A stretch of 64,000 nucleotides of DNA from an uncultured Alteromonadaceae bacterium (GCA_947501935.1 CANMXU010000001.1:264251-328250), one strand, 5' to 3'. Numbered from the stretch's first letter, positions 37,037-44,666 are shown. The notes: generated by a model from the letters alone, not told the origin. Translations and numbers: made by a program.

Positions 37037-37063
37037 GAGCTGGCATCTGTCAGCTCTTTTTTT
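37037..37063 (+). terminator. Terminator after the TonB receptor
   Basis: A 6-bp stem GAGCTG/CAGCTC with an 8-base loop, followed by a run of T7, lies 56 bp after the receptor stop. Confidence 0.75.
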
Positions 37064-37138
37064 CATACTGAGAGTATATAATTAACCCGAACTTGGGTAA
37101 GTATTACTCGTTTATACAAGCACGCTAAGGAATACATT

Positions 37139-37834
37139 ATGTCAGAAACAAATGTTGTTGAAGCTAAGGTAATTATTGCCGACGATCACCCACTGTTTCG
37201 CACCGCATTAAAACAAGCCATTGTTGAATGCATTGACGACGCCAACACCTTAGAAGCAGAAAACTTTGCCGAGCTGCTTGGGCTAATTGAACAAACACCA
37301 TCGTTAGAAATTGTTTTTCTTGATTTACACATGCCCGGCAATAACGGCTTTACCGGCTTAACGCAATTACAAAATCATTATCCTGATTTAGTGGTGATCA
37401 TGGTTTCTTCTGACGATAACAGCGAGACCATGCAAAAAGCAATTAACTTTGGCGCCGCTGCATTCATTCCCAAATCTGCCGACTTAACTACAATAGGCAG
37501 CGCCATTGATACTGTATTAGAAGGTGATATTTGGTTACCTGAAAGCATTGCAGCAACCATTGACGAACAACAAGTCGCCGAGCATCAAAAACTCGCCAAA
37601 CAACTAGCGCAATTAACCCCGCAGCAATATGTGGTATTAACACAAATCGCCGACGGCCAGTTAAATAAACAAATTGCCTACGACTTAGACATTAAAGAAA
37701 CCACAGTAAAAAAACACGTATCCGCAATATTATTAAAGCTTGATGTTAACAACCGCACCTTGGCAGGTTTAGCTTATCAACAATTAATGTTAGCGCCAGG
37801 ACAGCATAGCCAACCAGAAAGTGCTGTCGGTTAA
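37139..37834 (+). CDS. LuxR/NarL-type response regulator
   Basis: A 231-residue two-component regulator. The receiver has acids Asp15-Asp16 in IIADDHP, the phospho-acceptor Asp62 in FLDLHMPG, and Lys near 113 in FIPKSA. The C-terminal HTH_LuxR is LTPQQYVVLTQIADGQLNKQIAYDLDIKETTVKKHV in consecutive motifs (about 158-200). The protein resembles the CrbR/ErdR/AcsR branch that controls acetate or acetoacetate use, an impression from the N-terminal TALKQAI and C-terminal KLDVNNRTLAGLAYQQ. No histidine kinase gene lies next to it, so the partner is elsewhere. It sits within the PHB locus and may bind the TACYWWAGTA motif, which is inference. Confidence 0.85.
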   Translation: MSETNVVEAKVIIADDHPLFRTALKQAIVECIDDANTLEAENFAELLGLIEQTPSLEIVFLDLHMPGNNGFTGLTQLQNHYPDLVVIMVSSDDNSETMQKAINFGAAAFIPKSADLTTIGSAIDTVLEGDIWLPESIAATIDEQQVAEHQKLAKQLAQLTPQQYVVLTQIADGQLNKQIAYDLDIKETTVKKHVSAILLKLDVNNRTLAGLAYQQLMLAPGQHSQPESAVG

Positions 37835-37856
37835 ATTATAATTATGCAACAAGGAA

Positions 37857-37921
37857 GTCGGTGACAAAAAACAATAAAGGCGTTGTGACTGAAGATAATC
37901 TTCAAAAGTCACCGCCCCCTT
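37857..37921 (+). repeat. Palindromic repeat element, copy A (degenerate)
   Basis: About 65 bp sharing GTCGGTGACAAA, AATAAAGGCGTTGTGACTGA and AAGTCACCG with copy B at 38041-38110. The right end carries CCGCCCCCTT where copy B has CCGACCCCTT, so this copy has drifted. Confidence 0.8.
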
Positions 37922-37936
37922 AATTTCAATAAAAAT

Positions 37937-38040
37937 TTAAAAGGCAAACTTTAACCCAAAGTTTACAACATCAGTACCATCAAGCTGCTCATAAGTTATT
38001 TCAGCTGATGCTTTATCGGCAAATTGATAGCCAAAAGAAA
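37937..38040 (-). pseudogene. 3' remnant of an outer-membrane beta-barrel protein gene
   Basis: On the minus strand about 34 codons stay open to a TAA at 37937-37939. They read as a barrel C-terminus: FSFGYQFADKASAEITYEQ, then LDGTDVVNFGLKFAF ending in the Phe that outer-membrane porins carry. No start codon or upstream part exists, because the frame runs into repeat copy B. It is a broken gene of the OmpA/opacity-porin type, probably cut off by insertion or recombination at the repeats. The pattern, not a database hit, supports this call. Confidence 0.6.
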
Positions 38041-38110
38041 AAGGGGTCGGTGACAAAGATAATAAAGGCGTTGTGACTGAAGATAACCTTTCAAATGTCA
38101 CCGACCCCTT
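38041..38110 (+). repeat. Palindromic repeat element, copy B (intact)
   Basis: A 70-bp element bounded by perfect 15-bp inverted repeats, AAGGGGTCGGTGACA at 38041-38055 and its complement at 38096-38110. It is 70-80% like copy A in the centre. It resembles a small MITE or REP-type palindrome. Confidence 0.85.
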
Positions 38111-38187
38111 TTACTCTTATTCATACTTATATCTATCCAATTGTGCATTAGTCTGCTTTATGAATTAGAAGTTAGCAAATATTGTTC

Positions 38188-38240
38188 ACAAAAAAGCCGA
38201 TGATAAATGCGTGTAACAAACATATATCACCGACCTTTTT
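38188..38240 (+). repeat. Palindromic repeat element, copy C (diverged)
   Basis: An imperfect palindrome AAAAGCCGATGATAA...TATATCACCGACCTTTTTT shares the CACCGACC end with copies A and B but has a different centre. It may be a related element or a chance hairpin with terminator-like T-run. Confidence 0.45.
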
Positions 38241-38241
38241 T

Positions 38242-38376
38242 CTTTCAGCTTTTATTTCTAACTTTCAGCTTTTATTTCTAACTTTCAGCTTTTATTTCTA
38301 ACTTTCAGCTTTTAGCTTTTAGCTTTTAACTATTAACTTTTATCTTCTAGCTTTTAGCTTTTAGCTTTTAGCTTTT
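38242..38376 (+). repeat. Tandem array of 20-bp and 7-bp units
   Basis: The 20-bp unit CTTTCAGCTTTTATTTCTAA occurs three times exactly (38242, 38262, 38282) plus a partial fourth. It then changes to a 7-bp unit AGCTTTT, ten copies from 38307 to 38376, three of them varied. The array ends 15 bp before the stop of the lipase gene. It looks made by replication slippage, and copy number may differ between strains. Confidence 0.9.
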
Positions 38377-38390
38377 GACTATTTAAAAAT

Positions 38391-39098
38391 TTATTTAATC
38401 AAATCGTACTGCTTACTCGCGGTATAGGTTTGCAAACCAAAGTGCCCTAATACATAGGTGTAACTGGCATTTTCGTTTTTAATTTGGCTAGAATGCACGC
38501 CGCCGACAGTACAAACACCACTGCCACACACTATTTGGTCGCTCCAGCTTTTAATTGAATAAACTCGGTTGGCAATGGTTTTACCGTATAGCCAATCAAG
38601 AAATGGGCTAGAAACCGACAAACCATTGCTGCCACAAGTTGATGTATAGACATTCCATGGGTAGGTACCACATGTCCATAAACCGCGATATGCGCCAGCA
38701 ACACCAACAAAGGCATCAACTTTACTGCTTTTGCCTAATTTAATAATTTGCTGTGCGGCTAAAGTTACGCCCATAGAATGGCCAATAACATCTATTTTCC
38801 CTGTGCAAGAACTTGATATCGCGTTGTTAATAGCATTTTTAACCGGTATTTCTTCCGAGCCACTGTGGTCATTACTACTAGCACTGCTGCTACCCCACGA
38901 TGGACGATAAATTTCACTGTCGGTATAGCCCTTGGTTTTAAGTAAGTCATAGGTATTAGCCCAATCTGACGGCGAGCCTGTATTACCATGCACAAGCACT
39001 ACATTATCAACACACGCCCCATAAGCACTGCTGGTTGCTGCAAGTAATCCCAATAATAGGAAGCATTTTTTTACCCTTGTTATTATTTTATTTTTCAT
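38391..39098 (-). CDS. Secreted class-2 lipase-type alpha/beta hydrolase
   Basis: A 235-residue exported hydrolase. The signal peptide ends near SSAYGA. The mature part begins with VDNVVLVHGNTGSPSDW (oxyanion), and the nucleophile elbow is IDVIGHSMGVTLAAQQ. A later VGVAGAYRGLW, and an Asp/His pair near DQIVCG and VGGVHSSQI, complete the triad. Class-2 lipases (EstA type, PF01674) and the PHB depolymerase PhaZ7 share this fold, so a lipid or PHB substrate is possible. It follows the PHB depolymerase gene, 116 bp on, in the same direction. I judge PhaZ7-like function possible, not shown. Confidence 0.8.
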   Translation of the reverse strand: MKNKIITRVKKCFLLLGLLAATSSAYGACVDNVVLVHGNTGSPSDWANTYDLLKTKGYTDSEIYRPSWGSSSASSNDHSGSEEIPVKNAINNAISSSCTGKIDVIGHSMGVTLAAQQIIKLGKSSKVDAFVGVAGAYRGLWTCGTYPWNVYTSTCGSNGLSVSSPFLDWLYGKTIANRVYSIKSWSDQIVCGSGVCTVGGVHSSQIKNENASYTYVLGHFGLQTYTASKQYDLIK

Positions 39099-39214
39099 AA
39101 TTAGCCTTTGTTTTTATTATAAGTTTATTAGCGGTGATGCATTACCTGATAACAATAAAACCTGAGTCACCACCATTTCATCAGGCTTTATTTCACTGTT
39201 AGCTGATCAGCAAA

Positions 39215-41392
39215 CTACGGACAGCTACCTAGCTCATAGTAACCATCACTGGTTTGCGCTAACGTTGAGCTGATGAAAAGATTATACAAACCTAAGTTAT
39301 CTCCTGAGCCTGTTGCAAACGCATACATGCCATTGGTAGTCGCACGACTCGCCTGCACATGATCATAGTTATTGGCGGTAGTTTCAGTACAAGCAAAACT
39401 GCCATTGGGGCTGGCGTCACAGACATTACCAATGCCGTCGTTGTCATTATCTAACTGGTTGGCGTTAGCAATGTTAGGGCAGTTATCAGTGCTATCGTTT
39501 ATTCCGTCGTTGTCACTGTCGTTAACTTCGCCATTGGGGCTGCTGTCACAAACATTGCCAAGGCCGTCGTTATCGTTATCGGCTTGGTCAGTATTAGCGG
39601 TATTAGGGCAATTATCAGCACTATCGATAATGGTATCGCCATCAATGTCTGAGGGTGTTGTTGGCGTATTTTGACAAGCTTGATTAGGGCCAGCACAGCT
39701 CGCTTCCCCATCGGCAATCCACTGGCATTGGTCAGTTCCAGCTGGATATTCGCGCATAGTGAAATTAGCTGTACCAAATGCTAAATAACAAGATGAATAA
39801 CCATTGCCCCAAGTAATGTGCCCTTGGTTAATATGCAGGTTGTAATCGCCGGTTACGCCAGCATCAATGGTGAAATCAACACTATCACTGCTTGATAAAT
39901 TGGTGGTATCAGTTGCAGTTACGGTCGCGCTATTAAGACCGCCCGCCAAATTACATTGCTCGGCCAAATACTGGTAGCCGGTCACGGTGGCGGTAACATT
40001 GCCATTAGCAAAAGTTACGGTAACACTAGTAAGATTTTGGTTAGTGTCAATCACTGTGCCGGAAACTGTTGCACATTGGCCAATAACATTGGCGGTAATT
40101 GCACTCAGTTGAGGCGCTATTGCTCGCGGCTCAGGACCAATACGGGTAGTAACTTCAGCATCATCACTAACTTTCCCCTCATTATCAGTGGCCTTTGCCG
40201 ACGCTTGATATAAGCCATTAGTTAAAGTGCTGCTCGTCGCGCCGTAGCTATTATCACTAGCAACGCTAGAATTGAGGGTTTCAACTAAAACAGGCGTAGC
40301 GTTATCAAGGTTATAAATAGAGATTGTTACTTGCGCAACACTGCCTTCGGCATCAGTAGCATTACCAGTTACCACTAATTGGCTATTATTATCGACGGCA
40401 TTATGATTAGTAATTTCAGGGGCAGAATTACGATCAACTCGCTGGTTATTGGCAGCAAAGAATTTACCTAGGTAGCTAGCAAAATTAATACTGTCGTCAG
40501 CAATATAATCTCCAGAGGCGCCAGCACCACCTGACCATGAATGATCTAAACTATCAAACCACAGCATCGAAATACGGTTATTTTCCCATAAAGTTTCACT
40601 TGCCGTATGACCAACACCTTCAGTAATGGTATTAGTGCCTGACAACTGCGACACGCCATAAACATTGGCAAAACCATTAGCATTTTGTTGGTTGTAACAG
40701 GTATTTACTGTGGTATCGGCAGTGCCGTGACCAATAACCGCAATTTGGCTGGCAAAGTGGCTTTTGTAACTGCCAGCATAACCTTCACAGCGCGATTTAA
40801 AGGTGGCGGTAGAAACGGTTTCACAGGTAGTAATTGCGCCATTTGAACTGGTACCTATAGTTGGTCCAGCACTTGGCGCAACGCCAGCAAAAACATCAGG
40901 AGCCAAACACGCGGCTTGTGCTGACATAGCTGCGCCTGAAGATAAACCAGCAATATATACTTGTTTATCATCAATGCCTCGAGCAGCATCACTACTCATG
41001 GTATTAGCAAGGTTGATTAAATTTTTATAATCGGCAGATGTTCTTGACACCGCGCCCTGCCAATACGACCAGCAGCTATAACCGGCCTTATTCATCGCAT
41101 CGGGTACCGCTATCACCATACCGTATGCTTCGGCTGCATCTTCTAAATTGGCCGTTAAATAATTATTAATCGGTTGTACGCAGCCATGTAAAACTATCAA
41201 CAATGACTGGCCGGTACCTACTGGTGATTGGCTATCAGGGGTATATATATGAACATTATTAAAGCCGCCAATACTAACATTTTGTTGCCAACTTCCCGCT
41301 GAGCTGCAAGCTGAAAAAAGGGTTAGCATTAAGGCACTCGTACTGAGCAGCCACTGAGCTATATGCTTTATATCTTTAAAGTTGTATTTCAT
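39215..41392 (-). CDS. Modular extracellular PHB-depolymerase-family esterase with thrombospondin type-3 repeats
   Basis: A 725-residue secreted enzyme. The N-terminus has a signal with a possible lipobox (FSAC, Cys29). The catalytic domain (about 35-330) has LIVLHGCVQP with the oxyanion HGC (69-71) and the lipase box GLSSGAAM with Ser151; HSWSGG near residue 275 likely supplies His. Two Ig/cadherin-like linker domains follow (about 335-520), then acidic calcium-binding thrombospondin type-3 repeats DxDxDGxxDxxDNCP (about 575-660) and a C-terminal module with CTETTANNYDHVQASRA. Enzymes of this build hydrolyse extracellular PHB and hold a polymer-binding domain at the end. The promoter region carries a palindrome and a locus motif. 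Confidence 0.88.
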   Translation of the reverse strand: MKYNFKDIKHIAQWLLSTSALMLTLFSACSSAGSWQQNVSIGGFNNVHIYTPDSQSPVGTGQSLLIVLHGCVQPINNYLTANLEDAAEAYGMVIAVPDAMNKAGYSCWSYWQGAVSRTSADYKNLINLANTMSSDAARGIDDKQVYIAGLSSGAAMSAQAACLAPDVFAGVAPSAGPTIGTSSNGAITTCETVSTATFKSRCEGYAGSYKSHFASQIAVIGHGTADTTVNTCYNQQNANGFANVYGVSQLSGTNTITEGVGHTASETLWENNRISMLWFDSLDHSWSGGAGASGDYIADDSINFASYLGKFFAANNQRVDRNSAPEITNHNAVDNNSQLVVTGNATDAEGSVAQVTISIYNLDNATPVLVETLNSSVASDNSYGATSSTLTNGLYQASAKATDNEGKVSDDAEVTTRIGPEPRAIAPQLSAITANVIGQCATVSGTVIDTNQNLTSVTVTFANGNVTATVTGYQYLAEQCNLAGGLNSATVTATDTTNLSSSDSVDFTIDAGVTGDYNLHINQGHITWGNGYSSCYLAFGTANFTMREYPAGTDQCQWIADGEASCAGPNQACQNTPTTPSDIDGDTIIDSADNCPNTANTDQADNDNDGLGNVCDSSPNGEVNDSDNDGINDSTDNCPNIANANQLDNDNDGIGNVCDASPNGSFACTETTANNYDHVQASRATTNGMYAFATGSGDNLGLYNLFISSTLAQTSDGYYELGSCP

Positions 41393-41478
41393 AAATGTGC
41401 TCTCTAATTATCTTGCTTGTTGTATTTATTATTTTATTTATTACCTAAAAGAGACTTATTCAGTTAAGTTCTTTTTGA

Positions 41479-41495
41479 TGTTCATTTAATGAACA
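41479..41495. promoter_or_regulatory. Perfect 17-bp palindrome TGTTCATTTAATGAACA
   Basis: Arms TGTTCATT and AATGAACA meet at a central T. It sits about 87 bp upstream of the PHB depolymerase start. The length and perfection suggest a binding site for a dimeric regulator; the owner is unknown. Confidence 0.55.
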
Positions 41496-41533
41496 GCATT
41501 AACTGTAATCAACAACGCCATAAAAAGAAGTGC

Positions 41534-41556
41534 TACCTTAGTCCCACTACCCTAAG
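41534..41556 (-). promoter_or_regulatory. PHB-locus motif copy 3 (TACCTTAGTCCC and inverted partner)
   Basis: TACCTTAGTC at 41534-41543 matches the motif with one change; the sequence continues to an inverted CCTAAGG at 41550-41556, so CCTTAG-N10-CTAAGG forms an imperfect palindrome. It is 142 bp upstream of the depolymerase gene. Confidence 0.4.
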
Positions 41557-41718
41557 GCACCTTGCACGGAAAGCTAAAGATAAAAGTGAGTACCCACCAA
41601 CCAACTTGTCAGTAAGAAAAATAATGATTATTACTTATTAAGACATACAAAAAGGTTCGCAGGGGAAAGATAAAACAGAAGACGATTTATGCCCCGTGCT
41701 GCAACTAAATAATTAGGC

Positions 41719-41747
41719 AAAAAAAAACCATGCACGGGAGGCATGGC
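41719..41747 (-). terminator. Terminator of the acyl-CoA synthetase-bdh-CMD operon
   Basis: On the minus strand, a 6-bp stem CCATGC/GCATGG with a 7-base loop is followed by T8 (41719-41727). It lies 41 bp after the CMD gene stop. Confidence 0.75.
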
Positions 41748-41788
41748 TAAAGACACTAAAACTAAATTTTACAATATCAAATAATGAA

Positions 41789-42148
41789 CTAGAGGCTATC
41801 TATCACCTCTTTCGCAGCACGAAAGGCTTCTTGAGCCGCAGGCGCACCACAATACACCGCACTATGTAAAAGCACTTCACGTATTTCTTCAATGCTAGCG
41901 CCGTTATTCAATGCGCCACGCACATGACCTTTTAATTCTTGTGGTGCTTTTAACGCCGCCAACATAGCAATAGTGACAAGGCTGCGAGTTTTTAAGTCAA
42001 GGCCTGAACGTTGCCAAGTAGAACCCCAACCATGGTCATTAATATATTCTTGCATTGGCGCGGTGAAGTTATCAGCATTACTTAATGCCCTATCAACAAA
42101 GCTGTCACCCATGACTTGTCGACGTATTTTCTCTCCTGCTGTGGTCAA
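41789..42148 (-). CDS. Carboxymuconolactone-decarboxylase-family protein
   Basis: A 119-residue all-helical protein. It has EYINDHGWGSTWQRSGLDLKTRSLVTIAMLAALKAPQEL with the helix-helix core of CMD proteins, followed by HVRGALNNGASIEEIREVLLHSAVYCGAPAAQEAF. Family members are gamma-carboxymuconolactone decarboxylases or AhpD-like proteins. No CxxC motif is seen, so a PcaC-type activity is more likely than AhpD peroxidase. It is the third gene of an operon after acyl-CoA synthetase and 3-hydroxybutyrate dehydrogenase genes (45-bp gap). No ring-cleavage genes are close, so its true substrate is open. Confidence 0.85.
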   Translation of the reverse strand: MTTAGEKIRRQVMGDSFVDRALSNADNFTAPMQEYINDHGWGSTWQRSGLDLKTRSLVTIAMLAALKAPQELKGHVRGALNNGASIEEIREVLLHSAVYCGAPAAQEAFRAAKEVIDSL

Positions 42149-42193
42149 GAGTTACTCCTTAAATATTCATTAGTTAAACTGCATATATCAGCG

Positions 42194-42976
42194 CTATTGC
42201 GCCGTCCAAGCACCGTCCATTGGTAAAGCAGAGCCGGTAATAGCTCCAGCGCTGTCGCTACATAAAAATAAAATAAATTCACCAATTTTCTCAGGCTGCA
42301 TCATTTCTGGTAATGGCTGCTTGGCAGTAACTAAATTATATTGTGCTTGTTCAAAACTTAGGTCATTCTTTTGCGAAATGTCGGTAATTTGCTGCTTAAT
42401 TAGTGGGGTATCAACCCAACCAGGACAAATGGCATTTACAGTAATACCTTGCTCAGCACATTCAAGCGCGACCACCTTGGTTAAACCAACAATGCCATGT
42501 TTTGCGGCGCAATAGGCCGACTTATTTACTGAACCCACCAAACCATGTACCGAGGCGATATTAATAATGCGGCCCCAGTTATTTTTTTGCATGCTTGGTA
42601 ACGATTTTTGAATGGTGTGAAACGACGCTGATAAGTTAATCGCGATAATATCATTCCATTTATTAAGCGGGAATGTTGCAGCCGCTTCGGTATGTTGAAT
42701 GCCAGCATTGTTAATAAGAATATCGATACTGCCCATGGTTTCTAACGCTGTTTCCATAAAAGTATCAATAGCACTTGGCTCGCGTAAATCAGCATTATCG
42801 AACAAGGCTTTAATATCATATTGCGCTTGAAAGTCTTGCGCTAACTGCTCGCCTGCGGTTTCATCAAGCAAGCCATGTAAAATTAAATTAATGCCCTGCT
42901 TTGCCAGTACATGTGCGGTGGCTAACCCTATACCGCTGGTTGAACCGGTAATTAACGCCACTTTGCCTTTCAACAT
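42194..42976 (-). CDS. bdhA: 3-hydroxybutyrate dehydrogenase
   Basis: A 260-residue short-chain dehydrogenase. The Rossmann motif ITGSTSGIGLATA (9-21), the NNAGIQHTE (about 87-95) and the catalytic SAYCAAKHG (Tyr-x3-Lys) are all present. The C-terminal stretch AQYNLVTAKQPLPEMMQPEKIGEFILFLCSD is characteristic of 3-hydroxybutyrate dehydrogenase, with Gln and Lys residues that hold the substrate. It oxidises (R)-3-hydroxybutyrate to acetoacetate with NAD+. The product feeds the CoA-transferase/thiolase operon at 29683-32296. It lies 56 bp after the acyl-CoA synthetase gene, in the same operon. Confidence 0.92.
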   Translation of the reverse strand: MLKGKVALITGSTSGIGLATAHVLAKQGINLILHGLLDETAGEQLAQDFQAQYDIKALFDNADLREPSAIDTFMETALETMGSIDILINNAGIQHTEAAATFPLNKWNDIIAINLSASFHTIQKSLPSMQKNNWGRIINIASVHGLVGSVNKSAYCAAKHGIVGLTKVVALECAEQGITVNAICPGWVDTPLIKQQITDISQKNDLSFEQAQYNLVTAKQPLPEMMQPEKIGEFILFLCSDSAGAITGSALPMDGAWTAQ

Positions 42977-43032
42977 ATTCTACTTCCTCATTTATTTTTT
43001 TAACTACTCGGCCAAATACACAGCCAAGCTGC

Positions 43033-44574
43033 TTAACCAAATTGCTTTCGCAGCTCAGTTTTTAATATTTTTCCGGTATTGTTTTTAGGTAATTGCTCAA
43101 CAAAAAAATACGCTTTAGGGCGTTTAAAGCGGGTCATGTGCTTCAGGCAAAACTCATCTAGCTGCTCAGCGCTAACTTCTTGAGTTTTATCAAGTACCAC
43201 AACAGCAATAACTATTTCGCCCCACTTGCTATCTTTTTTACCCAGTACTGAACTTTCTTTCACCGCGGGGTGCTGATTTAAAATTTCTTCTACTTCACGC
43301 GGGTAAATATTACTGCCACCACTGATGATCACGTCTTTATTACGATCAACTAAGGTGATAAAACCGTCGGCACTTTTTATTGCTATATCGCCGGTTTTTA
43401 GCCAGCCATCGGCTAAGGTATTTGCACTCGCTTGCGCATTATTAAAATAGCCGAGCATTACCGCAGGGCTTTTCACCCAAATTTCTCCAGGCTGACCATC
43501 AGCTTGTTCTTGGCCATTTTCGTCGACAATTTTCACTTGTACCGAAGCCATCGGCACACCAACAGATGCTAAGCGCTTTTTATAGTCGGAATGCTGTGTA
43601 TTTTGATGATGATATTTAGATAAGGCGCAAATGGTCATTGGGCATTCACCCTGCCCATACATTTGCACTAATTTATTGCCTAGTACTTGTTGAGCTTTAA
43701 CTAGGTCTTGCTGATACATTGGCCCGCCGCCATATACCAAGGTTTTTAAGCCCGAAAAATCTTTAAGCTCAGTTAGCTGTTGTTGCTCGGCATAATCTAT
43801 TAGCCTATTAACCATAGTCGGCGCGGCAAAAAACGAGCAAGCTCTATAATGCTGTAATAACTCGCTGAGCTCATCTGGCTGAAATTGACCACTTGCAGGG
43901 ATAACATTAACGCCACCTTTAAAAACAAACGGTAATGCATAAAAACCACTGCCATGTGACATCGGTGCCGCGTGTAACAAGCAATCGCCAACTTCAATGG
44001 CATCAATATCAGTGCAATAATTTTCCACCATAGTAAATAAATTAGCATGACTTAACAGCGCACCTTTGGGTTTACCCGTAGTACCGCTGGTATAAAAGAT
44101 CCATGCCGGATCATCAGCAGAGCGCAGAATAATTGCAGCCGTTTTCCCCACGTAAAGCCTTTGATATTGTTCAGAGCCTATGGCGATAATCGATGCTAAT
44201 TCAGGGAGTTCTTGGGGGAAGCCTGCAATATCAGTAAATAATTTGTTGCTAACCAAACACAGCTTGCTTTGGCTATTTTCTAAGGCGTAATGAAGTTCAT
44301 TGGCATGTAATTTAGCGTTAATTGGCACCACCACTAATCCGGCATGCCAAATGGCAAAAAGCAGCTCAATATATTCCGCACAATTACTGCTAATTAGTGC
44401 AACTTTATCACCAGCCTTAAGCTGATATAACTGTTGAAAGTTAGCCGCAATTACCGCACTTCGCTGGGCTAGCGCTTGGTAATCAAGCAAGTATTCATTA
44501 CCACGTGCTAGCGCTAATTCTTGCGGGTATTGCGCCCCTGAATTTACCAACCATTGAGCTACATTCATTGCCAT
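43033..44574 (-). CDS. AMP-dependent acyl-CoA synthetase
   Basis: A 513-residue adenylate-forming ligase. The P-loop-like motif IFYTSGTTGKPKGALLSHANL (in consecutive pieces near 165-185), MYGQGECPMT (A5 position) and GWLKTGDIAIKSADGFITLVDRNKDVIISGG (A7-A8) are seen, and the catalytic Lys is in KNNTGKILKTELRK near the C-terminus. It forms acyl-CoA from a carboxylic acid, CoA and ATP. As first gene of the operon with bdhA and a CMD protein it could activate 3-hydroxybutyrate, acetoacetate or a related acid. The upstream region holds a twice-repeated TTAGTACC (44651-44666). Confidence 0.9.
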   Translation of the reverse strand: MAMNVAQWLVNSGAQYPQELALARGNEYLLDYQALAQRSAVIAANFQQLYQLKAGDKVALISSNCAEYIELLFAIWHAGLVVVPINAKLHANELHYALENSQSKLCLVSNKLFTDIAGFPQELPELASIIAIGSEQYQRLYVGKTAAIILRSADDPAWIFYTSGTTGKPKGALLSHANLFTMVENYCTDIDAIEVGDCLLHAAPMSHGSGFYALPFVFKGGVNVIPASGQFQPDELSELLQHYRACSFFAAPTMVNRLIDYAEQQQLTELKDFSGLKTLVYGGGPMYQQDLVKAQQVLGNKLVQMYGQGECPMTICALSKYHHQNTQHSDYKKRLASVGVPMASVQVKIVDENGQEQADGQPGEIWVKSPAVMLGYFNNAQASANTLADGWLKTGDIAIKSADGFITLVDRNKDVIISGGSNIYPREVEEILNQHPAVKESSVLGKKDSKWGEIVIAVVVLDKTQEVSAEQLDEFCLKHMTRFKRPKAYFFVEQLPKNNTGKILKTELRKQFG

Positions 44575-44650
44575 GTCAGTAAGGTATTCCCCTTACCTGC
44601 CCGTTAAAATAATCATAACTAAAGATTAGTACAAGCAAGTAAGAATTGAT

Positions 44651-44666
44651 TTAGTACCTTAGTACC
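44651..44666 (-). promoter_or_regulatory. PHB-locus motif copy 4 (TTAGTACCTTAGTACC)
   Basis: An 8-bp direct repeat TTAGTACC, twice in tandem, contains TACCTTAGTA. A third TTAGTAC lies at 44626. It is 77-92 bp upstream of the acyl-CoA synthetase start and fits the motif in front of the depolymerase and receptor genes. Confidence 0.5.

Larger units (their letters stand above)
37835..38390. other. Gene-free accessory segment with repeats and an OMP-gene remnant
   Basis: This 556-bp stretch has no intact gene. From left to right it holds a degenerate palindromic element (37857-37921), a 34-codon 3' remnant of a minus-strand outer-membrane protein gene (37937-38040), an intact palindromic element (38041-38110), a third related copy (38188-38240), and a tandem array (38242-38376). 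Confidence 0.75.
41393..41788. other. Intergenic region with control elements of the depolymerase gene
   Basis: Within 396 bp without a gene lie a 17-bp palindrome (41479-41495), a TACCTTAGTC-type motif (41534) with an inverted partner CCTAAGG at 41551, and the terminator of the convergent-direction operon (41719-41747). All are listed separately. Confidence 0.6.

Noticed and set aside
38242..38376. CRISPR array
   Set aside because: The units are directly adjacent without unique spacers and no cas gene is in the window.
39372..39674. A 100-residue plus-strand ORF inside the PHB depolymerase gene
   Set aside because: Its repetitive composition mirrors the thrombospondin type-3 repeats on the other strand.
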